Shown: positions 1 through 11,769 of the stretch, piece by piece
Layout: each line of letters opens with the position of its first letter
How positions within the stretch are numbered: the stretch's first letter is position 1
DNA from: Macrotis lagotis
Lineage: Eukaryota > Chordata > Mammalia > Peramelemorphia > Peramelidae
NCBI RefSeq assembly: GCF_037893015.1
Contig: NC_133658.1
Span: forward strand, 139,543,822 to 139,607,821
Direction of reading: 5' to 3'
DNA length: 64,000 nt
The notes under the pieces: generated by a model
What the model was told of the DNA's origin: nothing
Databases searched by the model: none
The model's input: only the letters and a program-made list of their open reading frames with translations
Translations under genes and position numbers: made by a program

Positions 1-69
1 CATGTCTGGGAACATCTTCTCTAGCCTACCAGCTGGGGTGTTTGATGAGCTTCCAGCCTTGAAAGTTGT
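1..69 (+). CDS. ADGRA2: ADGRA2 exon: last leucine-rich repeat (partial at the window edge)
   Basis: The frame starts at base 2 and reads [19 protein letters not shown], a canonical LRR with the LPxGxF pattern. The donor GTGAGT is at 70-75 and the exon ends in phase 2. LRR exons of this type are about 72 bp, so only a few bases are probably lost to the left. The LRR and Ig modules are the part known to contact RECK. Confidence 0.9.
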
Positions 70-3000
70 GTGAGTATCTTCTCCCAGTTCACTTAATTTC
101 CAAGAGAAATTCCTCCTTCCCTACTTTATCCACAAAGTGAGGATATGTCGACTTTACTAAACTAGCACAAAAGTGAGCATTGGGACCATCCAAGTCAGTA
201 GATAGGGTAGACAGGCACCTTTGTGGGATGACTTAGGGAGCATTGATCAGGCTTATTCCCAAAGTATCCCCATCTCTGCTTGCCATGCTGTCTAAAACAT
301 GTTATCATTAGTGATTTATTTCTTCAAGTCTCAAAGGATTCCTTATTAAACTGCAAATTCCTCTGAGATAGTGATGGTACCTGAAACCATTATCATCCCA
401 CACCATAAGGAATTAATTAAGAAGTAACTGAAAGCAAAGACTCTTTGAAATGGCCAAGACTGGGGTGGCTAGGTGGTGCAGTGAATAAAGCACCAGCCCT
501 GGAGTCAGGAGTACCTGGGTTCAAATCTGATCTCAGACACTTAATAATCACCTAGCTGTATGGCCTTGGGCAAGCTACTTAACCCCATTTGCCTTGCAAA
601 AACCTAAAAAAAATGGTCAAGACAATGTTTTTGCAGTGAGTTTGGCAAGTAATTTTCCAGAGCAAGAAATATGAACTAAAAGGAATGTTGAGAATACCCC
701 ACTGATATGCTCTCCCTATGCATAGAGAATGAATTAATGATTTCATTGATGTAGTAAGTTCTTCATTAAAGAAACTTTCTTTCCCAATGCATATATTTAC
801 CTCCTCTGCAATTTGTACTCCTATAGAGATTAAGCAATTTGCTCAAATGTTACACAGCTAGTATAATTCTGAGGTAGGGTTTGAACCCTAAGTCTTCCTG
901 ACTCCAAGATCACTTACTATATACTATACTAAGATGCCTCTCAGAAATTCTACTTACTTTGCAGTTTTCTTGTGTTGACCCTGATGATCACATAAATCTT
1001 TCCTATAGATTTTGATTCTTGGTCTTTTCCAGCTCTATATCATTTGGGGGAGGTGCTCAGATATGCATCATTCCTCCTTTTCCTGATAGCCAGAGGTCTT
1101 CCTACCCACCTATCCCCATGAACCCATGACTTGTTGGGTCATCATTGACCATAGTCTCAAATTTCCTTTTCCCTACCCTTCTACCATGATTTCCCTCTTC
1201 ATTCCTTACCAATTTTAGGGACTTTGGCACAGAATTCCTGACCTGTGACTGCCATCTACACTGGGTATTGCCTTGGGCTCGTAATCACTCTGTGCAACTA
1301 TCTGAGCGGACATTTTGTGCCTATCCTAGCTCCCTCCATGCCCAGGCCCTTCGAGGTCTCCAGGATAATCAGCTCCACTGTGGTAAGAAACTTCAAGCTT
1401 TTCTGAATTGCCAGAGAAATCTGCCCTCCAGTCTTGCTCCAAACTCCTAAGATACCTGAGGTTCAATTTCATAAAACTCCTTAAAAATAGAAGAATTTCT
1501 TCCCCCTCCTATGATACTCATGGGTCATCCAACCTAGAATGGAAATTTCAAGGGGAAGGACAGCCCCTAAACAATCCCACTTTTTCATTAATAACCCATT
1601 ATGGATCAGTCATTATTAATTTATTTATGTCTCTTTTAAAGTTTTTTGGAGAAAACTCATTATCTGAGTGATAATCAAGTATAGATAGGACTACTTCTTT
1701 ACATTAATCACAAAACCACCTTTTCTGAAATTCCCTTATTTCAAAAATTGCGGACTTTGGTGACCATGTTTCTAGTCCACCCACTCTGTACATTTTATAT
1801 TTTTATAGACATATATCATAATCTTTCTTGATCCTTTCCTAGACTGAAAAATCTTTTATCCAACTTAAAACACCAAGCACTCCCTTTACTGAATATCAGA
1901 GATAGACCTAAGATCTGGTGTAGAGCTAGAGATGGAAGGGATCTCATTAGTCCAAGCCACTCATTTTACAATTGAGAAAACTGAGGCCCAGGGAGATTAA
2001 TTGATTTCCCCAAGGTCACACATAGTAAATGTCAGAGGTAGAATTTGAACTTTGATCCTTGACTTTAGAATCAGTGCTCTTTCCACCATGCTATACTTTG
2101 CTCTGAATGTCTTTGGCTGGCTCCCTACTCCTACTTTCCCCAAGCCCTGTCCCCGCTTTTACAAATATTTTTATATCGAAGTCAGGAAGACTAGAATTCA
2201 GACCCAACTTTAGACATTTACTAGCTGTATGACCCTGAGCAAGTTTCTTAGCCTCTCTTTTCCTGCCTCTGTTTCCTCCACTGTAAAATAAAAATGGTAA
2301 TAGTATCAATGTCTCAGACTTGTTATCAGAAGCAAATGAGGGGGCAGCTAGGTGGCGCAGTAGATAAAGCACGGGCCCTGGAGTCAGGAGTACCTGGGTT
2401 CAAATCCGGTCTCAGACACTTAATAATTACCTAGCTGTGTGGCCTTGGGCAAGCCACTTAACCCCATTTGCCTTGCAAAAAACCTAAAAAAAAAAAAGCA
2501 AATGAGACAATATTTGCAAGGTGTTCAGCATTGATCTGGAAGATTATAAGTGTGATCATCATTATCATTATTTTGTCTCCCAAATTAGAATGTAAGCTCC
2601 TTAAGGGCAGGATGCAGTTTTTTCTTTTTTTATATCTGTAGCACTTTGCATAGTGCCTGCTTGCAGACTGCCCAGCACTCTTCATGAGTCTTTTTCCACA
2701 ACTGGTGGCATTATTTTTTTTTAACCTCATTTTGGCTCCCCTTCCCTGCTCAGTAGGTTATGGGACACAGGTAGAAGGAGTTCAGCCCATGTCTCTACCG
2801 ACTCCTTTTTGCCCTCCAGTCCCATCCTCTGTCCATAGGCTCACTGTGATTCTGCTCCCCCACAACAGCGGGTGCTCTGGAGCTGCACACTCACCACCTG
2901 ATCCCCTCGCTGCGCCAGGTGGTGTTCCAAGGTGATCGGCTTCCCTTCCAGTGTACCGCCAGTTACTTGGGCAGCAGTACCCGCATCCACTGGTACCATA

Positions 3001-6000
3001 ACCGAGTACCCGTGGAGGGTGATGAGGAAGCAGGTGTCATCCTAGAGGAGAGCCTGATCCATGACTGCACCTTCATCACCAGGTACAAACATTGCCTCCC
3101 TTCCCAGGGTGAGCTTGTGAAAGGGCAAGTGCTCACCTGAAGAGGTCAGAGTGTGGGAAGTCGGGGGTGGGGGGAAGGACCATGCCAAGAAGACCAGATG
3201 GGTCTTAGGCCCCTAGATAGGGAAGGTTCTGGGAGGGTACATGATTTGGGGAATGAGGTCATGTCAAGTCATGAAGTTGTAAATGAAGAAGAGCCATGGA
3301 ATATTTCTTCTCACTGGAAAGCATGACCATAGATTCTTGTGCCCCCTCAGCGAGCTAATTCTCTCCCACATTCATGTGTGGGCATCGGGTGAATGGGAGT
3401 GCTCTGTCTCTACTGCCCAAGGCAATGCCAGCAAGAAGGTGGAGATTGTAGTGCTGGAGACCTCAGCCTCCTACTGTCCAGCCGAGAGAGTCGCCAACAA
3501 CCGGGGAGACTTCAGGTTTGAGGGCTGGGCTGAAGGGGGTTACCCCCCAAATATGCAATACCTCCAGTATGTTCAGCATGGTCCTTTCTTCCTCATTTTC
3601 TATCAGATACTCCAAGAGGGAATTTGAGTATGGTATCTTACCTCCAAACTACCTCTACTTTGTTTCTATCTTCCCCCTGGTATTCTTCTGGAGAAATGTC
3701 TTCCTTTTCATCAGTCCCACGATCAGTGTTTACTCAGCACTCTGTTTGTATCATGTATCCATGTTACAATGGATAAAGTATTAGGTTTTAACTCAAAGAA
3801 CCATAGTTTGAATCCTGACTTTAATTGCTATCAGTTACATAATACTGGGTTAGTGACTTCTCCCTGGGTCTTAGTTTTCTTCCCTATAAAATTAAGGGGT
3901 AAGGATAGGTGAATTCTAAGTTTTCTTTTAGCTCAAGATCCTATGATTTTGAAGGAAAAACTAGAAGATTGTTCTCGGCCTATGTACAAATGAAATTCAA
4001 AATGTAATCTCATACTAAAGAACTCAAATAATCATACTGACAGGTTTGGAAGACCCTTAGGGTCATGAAATCTAACCCATGCCTGAAAACATCCCCAATA
4101 CAGCATACCCATCAAGAACCAGTGTTTTCAGGAAGATCTACATCCCAACCCCTTCCCCAATGGGCAGTCTATTCTACTTTTAACTAACTCAATTTTTAAG
4201 GAAGTTTTTCTTTGAATAAAACTTAGAATTTTCACTTCATAACTTCTACCAACTGTTCCCAATACTACTTTTTGAAGACAAACAGAACACACTTAATCCC
4301 TCTTGCACATGACATACTTTCAGATCCTTGAAAACATCTAGCATGTCTTCCTTTAGTGTTCTGTTCTCCATGCCAAACACTCCCCTTTGACCATTCCTCA
4401 TATGGAATGACCTTTACCATCTGGTTGCCTTCTGCCATACACAGTTAATGTCTAGGGATACCAAAAAAAAAAAAAAGCAAAAGACAGTCTGTCCCCTCAG
4501 AAGCTTACTTACATTGGCTTATGAGGATCAAATTAATTTTTCTTTTGGCCACCATCTCACATGGTGAGCTCATATTGAAACTGTAGTCCCCTAAAACTTC
4601 CAGCTCTTTTGTTACTTAAGCAAGTCTTAGTTATTTTGTATCTGAGAAGTCAGTTATTTGAACCCAAGTGTGAGAATATATTTGCCCCTATTACATTCTA
4701 TTTTCATTTAATAACAATCTGGTCAAAATATGCTTGGATTTTTTTTTCTGTACATATGGTCAGGTCAAACTTTTGAGTGGTTATGGATCACATGGGGAGT
4801 CAGGAGGGGACTGATGCAATCAAAATAATGTCATATAAAAATAGAGGTATCTGAAGGGTCTCAGCATTTATTGAACATTCCCTCCTTCAAATTTGACTCT
4901 GCAGTAGATCTCCAAAATAGTTTCAAACACCTTTGGCATGCAGGCATCCCCTTGTTTTATGATTTTAATAATCAGGAACTGTTGACTCAGTGGTGCAATG
5001 GAAAGAGCACTGGCCTTGGACTCAGAGGACAGGAGTTCAAATTTAGCCTGACACTTGCCACTTATTAGCTCTGTGATCTTGGGCAAATCACTTAACCCTG
5101 ATTGCCCCATATTCAGGGCCATCTCCAATCATCCTGATTTATTTCTGGCCACTGGACCCAGATGACTCTGGAGGAGAATGTGAGGCTGGTGACTTAGCCC
5201 AGCAGCACCTCACTCAAATCCAATTCATGTGCTCATCATAGCATCACCTCCATGATGTCTCTGTCTTCTTCGAAAATGAAAGACAAACATTAACCTGTTA
5301 AATCTTTCAAGGAATCTTGGATAGAAAACCCATGAAGCTTGTCCAGTGGTGCATTTATATTATGTCTTTGTATCTATCTCTGGGGCAACTAGACAGTGCA
5401 ATGGATTAAGTACTGGATCTGGAGTCAAGAAGATTCAGCTTCCTGTATTCAAATCTATGCATATTAGCTGTGTGACCCTGGACAAATCACTTTATCCTAT
5501 TAACCTCAGTTTCCTCACCTGTAAAATGAGTTGGAGAAGGCATTAGCAAACCACCCCAGTATCTTTGCCAAGAAACTCCCAACTGGGTCACAAAGAGTCA
5601 GACACAACTGAAAATAACTGAACAACATTATCTACCTATGCATCTATTTGTCATCTCTCCATCTTTCATCTCTCATTCACCTATCTATTAGACAAACACT
5701 GCAAATGGAAAATTATCTGGGCCCTGAATGAACAAAAGGAGAAGAGGCTGATTTATCTTTATGGAATTTTAATGACCTCAAGTTTCTCCCTAAAACAAAG
5801 ACCCATCTTTTCAATCCTAATATTCTTCCCATGCTAGAGCAATACAGTGTTGTATAGTGGATGAAGGGCTGATCTTTACCAGTCCTGAAGTCAAGGACCT
5901 TAGTTCAAATCAAGCCTCATATACTTATTAGCTGTTTGACCCTGGATAAGTCATTTAACCTCAATTATCTCTTTAAAATAATTTTTTTTAAAAAAGTTGA

Positions 6001-6230
6001 TCTTAGAGTCAGGAAGAACTATATTCAAGTCTTACCTCTCACATACTGTTGTATCATCCTGACCAAGTCACTTCACCTTTTAGTTTCAGTTTTCTCATCT
6101 GGCCAGTGCAAGAATTAGGTTTCCTTGTTTACATATTTGTTACAAGGGTTTTATTTTTCATTCTTTTTAGAGAGTGGGGAGAGGGAAAGGAAAAAATATA
6201 TAGTTTTATTCATTGGAAAAATAATTATAA

Positions 6231-6281
<51 letters not shown>

Positions 6282-9200
6282 TCTTTGTAAACCTTAAAGC
6301 ATGGCACAAAATGCTATTATTACGATATTCACATGACCTTAGTCAGTGCTCTAAAATGATCAGTTGTAGAATAGTTTTGATCTGCATTGAAAGGGGAGGA
6401 GTTTCTTTCCATTTCCAATGAAATCATAGGACAAAACAAAGCACAACAAAAGCAAACTTCTTCCTATGATGTCATATAGCTCTGAGGCATAGAATGTTGA
6501 AGTCTCCAAAAAACTGAAATTGAGATTCAATTAGTGAAAAATGGAAAGGTATATGATGGGCATAAGCAAACTTTAACATATCATGAACAAGGAATTAGGA
6601 AGGAAAAAACCATCAAGATGAAAAAACAACGAAGAAATATACAAGATTAAAAAAAAATATGAGCCAGTTCTTGTGGTAAGATTGAGAGAGAATGATCTAG
6701 ACTGCTAAATGCATCATTGAAAACCTTGAAGGAAGGATACAGACATCCAGTAAGTACCTTCTATTTGTCAGGCAAATTATCTCATTTGATCCTACAACAA
6801 CATTGGGAAATAGGTAGCCACTGCTTATATCCTCATTTTACAGCTAAGAAAATTAAGGCAGGAAGAGGTTAAGTGACTTGCCCAGGGTAACATAGTTGAG
6901 TCTAAAGCTGCATTTAAACTCAGGTCTTTTTGACTCCAAGACCAACACTAACTATGGCACCATCTACCTGCTTTTGAAATGTGAAGGAAGGCCCCTGGTA
7001 CATTGTATGGACTATGAAAGCACATAGACAAGATGGGCGGGAATGGTTGAGACTGGCTTGTTGTAAGGAATACCCCCAATGATAAGACCACAGTTCTCTG
7101 GAGTCTTAGCAGATTCTGTCCATGGTTCTAGCATGTCAACATCTTTTTCAATTCTCACTATCATCCATTGTGTTAATCATCACTGTTACCCTCTGTGTCA
7201 TTGCAAATCTGATAAGGATGCCCATTTATGTCTTTAAGTCATTTTCTTTTTGGTCTAGAATCTGTGGTTCCATTAATATTAGAAATTCCTAAGAAGGCAA
7301 TTCATTCTTAATAATGCTGATCTCCTGGAGCATAAAGAGGTTGGGACTTATGAAGGGACTTATAAGTTGGGCCTTATCACTCACACAGCTGATGTATGGA
7401 CAAAGATGGAACTTGAACCAATTTTTCCTAACTCCACTTTTATTTGTTCTTTTTTCTAGTTTTTTAGTTGTCTACATTCATTGATCTGCTCTTTCACTAT
7501 TTTACTGATCTAAGAGTTTAGAGAATAAATTTTCCCCAAGTAGTGTTTTGGCTGCATTCCATAAATTTTAGTATGTTGTTTCATTGTCGTCATTCTCTTT
7601 AATGAAATTAGTGATTGTTTCTATGATTTATTCTTTGATCCTCTCATGCTTCAGAATTAGATTATTAAATTTCCAATTCATTTTCTTTCCACTGCCATTT
7701 ATTGAATATAAGTTTATTTCATTATGATCTGAAAAGGATGCCTTTAATATTTCTGACTTGCATGGCACCTATACCAAATACAGATATGTCTTTTCTATCC
7801 TCATTTAGTTTTCTCCAAAGGTCTGTCATTTCTAACTTGTCTAAAATTTTATTCACCCCCTTCTTTCTTTATTTTGTGGTTAGATTTATCTAGTTCTGAG
7901 AGTGGAAAGTTAAGGTCCCCCAATAATATAGTTTTGCTATCTTTTTTCTTCCTGAAAGTCAGTAAATTCTCCTATGAGAGTTTGGATGCTCTACCACTTG
8001 GTGCATCTATGTTTAGTATTGAGATTACTTCATTGTCTATGGTACCTTTTAGCAAGCTGTAGCTTTCTTCTTAATCTCTCCTAACTCCACTTTCAATCCA
8101 CTAGATTGGACTGCTTAAATCGTTGAAAAACATCTCTCTCACATAACTATTAAATCATTCTGAGCAAGTCACTTCACCTCTTAGTTTCAGTTTCCTCATC
8201 TAGCCAGTGCAGGAATTAAGGCTTCCTTGATTACATATTTGTTACAAGGATTTTGGTTTTCTTCCTTTTTAGGGAATGGGGAGAAGGAAGGGGAAAAGAT
8301 GTCATTTTATTAATTGAAAAAAATAATGGGCAGTCCAACCTCCATTATTTTACTTAAAAGAAAATGGGTTTAATGAGATGAAATCTTCCCTAAGGTCACA
8401 GAGCTATTAATAACAAGAATAGGATTTAAACTCAGATCCTTTGATGACAACTAAAGAACTAGAAGAAAAATTCCAAAGAGTCCTGTGCAGGGGGTGGGGG
8501 GGGAAGAAATGTATTTTTCTCTTTCATTTTGTGCCTACTCCCCATCTTTGTTCCTGCATAAGCAGAAGAGCACTAAGGCTAAGAAACAGGGAGGAGTGGG
8601 GAGAGGGAGGTTAACTAAAACATAGTGGGTCAGACTATGATCCCTGAACCCCCAACCTTCCCTTGCTCCTAGATGGCCTCGAACACTAGGAGGGATCACA
8701 GCATATCAGTCCTGCCTTCAGTACCCTTTCACCTCAGTGCCACTCAGTGGGGGCACTCCAGGGACCAGGGCCTCCCGACGTTGTGACCGAACAGGGAGAT
8801 GGGAACCAGGGGACTATTCCCACTGCCTCTACACCAATGATATCACCCGAGTGCTTTACACCTTTGTCCTGGTAAGGCTATGAAATGGGGAAAGAAGGGA
8901 TTGGGATGAAAAGGACCACTATTCCCCCTCCCCCACTGATACCACAGGCAGGGGTGGAGAACACTCCCCATGTGAAAAGTCTTGAGATAGCGTACCCTTC
9001 CAGAGAGAGAAGGATGCTATGACATGGTTGAGAAATTCTGGAGAGGCAAGAGTAGAATCTGAAGGAAAGCTTGGATGAATGGCTAGGGAACTAACAGGAG
9101 GAAAGGAAACAGGACCTCTTGGTAGCTCCCCACTCTTGGGCTACTGGCTCTTCCCAGTTCTGTAAGTGTATGAGAATAGAGTATGGGAAGTTTAGAGACA

Positions 9201-11713
9201 GAGCTAGTCCTACTCCCTTTTCCTCTCTCATACTGCTTCTGATTCATGGTCTGATCACATGGGGAGAGAGAGCCTCAGTCTTCAGTGGCAGCAGCTGGTG
9301 GAAGGGGCCTTGGTCCCCTAAAGCCTTTCTCATGACCCATCAATGACACTAGCTAGAGAGAGCACTGGATCAGAAAAAGTAATTCTCTATCTTCATTATT
9401 TAGGTTCAGGGTGGGGTGAGGTGGGGGCCAGGAGATCTGGGCCTTCCTTCTCCCACTCGAATGCTTCTTTCAGATGCCCATAAATGCTTCCAATGCATTG
9501 ACCCTGGCCCACCAGCTGCGTGTCTACACAGCCGAAGCTGCAGGCTTCACAGATATGATGGATGTGGTCTACGTGGCACAAATGATCCAGAAATTTCTGG
9601 GCTATGTTGACCAGATTAAGGAGGTGAGATTTCTTTAAGGATTCACCCTATGTCAGCTATTTAGACCCCCTGACTTCCCAGGCCCCCCAATTCTCTAACT
9701 TTTCATGGATTTTCACTGTCATCATCCAATATCTGGGGCCTTTTCTCTCCAATAGTTGGTGGAGGTGATGGTTGACATGGCCAGTAATCTGATGCTTGTC
9801 GATGAACATCTACTATGGCTGGCCCAGCGAGAGGACAAGGCCTGCAGTGGCATCATTGGAGCCCTGGAACGTATTGGAGGAGTCGCCCTCAGCCCCCATG
9901 CCCAGCACATCTCTGTGGTAACAAAGGGGCAGAAGAACATGCTAGAACCTTAAGCATCAATTCAATTGCTCAGAAATTTAAGACATAGAGATTGTTCTCA
10001 TTCCATGGCTGAAGAGAGGCAATCAAAATGCAAAATGTACTCACCAAACACTCGTGTGTCAGTTCTGTGTTGGAGGGCTGTGGAGGAGGTGGGAATGTAG
10101 ATATATAAAACAATGTGTTAAAGCCTCAGACTTCAAAGAGTTTATAATATAGTCAGGGGAGATGAGGGAATTCAGAGGAAAGATAGACCAGTATTGGTTG
10201 AAGTCTCAAGGAAAACCTCTTAAAGAGGATGAATGGAATCAATGGAGGGAGTAGGCTCCATGCCTTGAAGGAATTGGAAATAAGAGGGATGATGGGGAGA
10301 ATCCTACTCCCAATTAAAGAGATGAGGGTGTAACTAGTAACCCCCTGGGAAATACTCCTCCATTAGTCATTCCATTTGGGACTGCTGGAGCAGAGGGAAC
10401 AAGTACAATTCTCTGTAACTTGAATTCATGGTATATGAAGGGAGGTGAGGGTTCTTAGTTTATGGAGTGATTGGATCTTTATCCCTAGAATTCAAGGAAT
10501 GTGGTATTGGAAGCATACCTCATCAAACCCCACAGTTACGTGGGCCTCAGCTGTACAGCCTACCAGAAGCGGGAGTCAGTGGTCTCAGGGCAACGTCCAG
10601 GACCTCCTGGACTAGATCCTCAACCTGAGCACGAGACCCTGGCTGATCAACAACTCCGTTTCCGCTGTACCACTGGGCGACCCAATATCTCCCTGTCCAC
10701 TTTCCACATCAAGGTAGGAAAAACTGTCTGGGGGAAGAGGTAGAGGTGGGGGTAGAGGGGAGTATTGCTGAGATAAAGGATCTTGAGGAGAAGTAAGGCC
10801 CAGAAAAGGGGGGGGGTAGGAATGGGCAAATGAGGAGAGTCAAAATTGGAGCTGAGGTTTAAACATCTGTTTTATGGAGGGGAAAGGGGAGGAAGACCAG
10901 AGGGATTATGAGGCTAATGAAGTCAAAAACTCAAAGGGTCAAGAAACCTTGGTGTCTCTGAGGAACCCCTATGTTCCCCCCAGAACAGCGTGGCCCTGGC
11001 TTCCATCCAGCTGCCCCCCAGCCTGTTTGCATCCCCTCCAGCGGCACTGGCCCCCCCAATTCCCCCAGACTGCACCCTGCAATTGCTCGTCTTCCGCAAT
11101 GGCCGCCTTTTCCGTAGTCATGGCAACACCTCCCGCCCTGGAACAACGGGGCCCAGCAAGAGGCGTGGGGTGGCCACTCCTGTCATCTTTGCCGGAACCA
11201 GTAAGAGACCACAATCTTTCCCCAAGATCCTAGAGGAGGGCAAGATCTTTGTGGCCTGTGGGGGGGGGGGGAGAAGATGGAAGGAGAGGGGTAGGGTAAG
11301 TCTCAGAGATAAAGTGAATCAATTGAGCTTTGAAGGACAGATTAAGAGATGAAGAGGAGTGGGTAAAGCCTTCGAGCTATTCCAGGTGAGCTGAGAAGTG
11401 CATGACCAAGGTTCCAGGGATGAGAAATGTACCCTGGGGAAGGAGGAACAAGATCATTCATGAGATTGTTGGTGGATGTCCTGCTCCCTCAGTCTTCCTC
11501 TAGCATCTATGAGTTCCCTGGTGCTTGAAACAGAGGTAAATGGAACCAACCAAGGTTTTCCAAAGTGGGGAGAGGAAGAGAAGGTTCCATACAGGATTAG
11601 ATATTAAGCTCCAGAAGGGCTGTGGGATTCTTAACTGCATGAGAAAATGTCCCTTCCCCAAAATACACACAACCACAATTCCACATTCACCATACCTCCT
11701 GCATTCCCATCCA

Positions 11714-11769
<56 letters not shown>

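Larger units (their letters stand above)
3516..8672 (+). other. ADGRA2 intron, repeat-rich, no coding exon seen
   Basis: This 5.2 kb intron between the Ig and HormR exons holds SINEs at about 4983-5296 and 5381-5630, SINE-like pieces at about 5880-6120, a MIR-like relic at about 6760-6970, an AT microsatellite at 6234-6278 and antisense L1 ORF2 at about 7440-8095. Two similar copies of an unassigned tail sequence lie at about 6030-6235 and 8140-8330. No further ADGRA2-like exon is visible. Confidence 0.75.

Noticed and set aside
462..613. tRNA gene, suggested by A/B-box-like sequence in the SINEs
   Set aside because: The boxes belong to tRNA-derived SINEs with A-rich tails; no cloverleaf with a plausible anticodon arm was found.
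9119..9346. 75-codon ORF in an ADGRA2 intron
   Set aside because: No family resemblance and no splice sites in phase with neighbouring exons.
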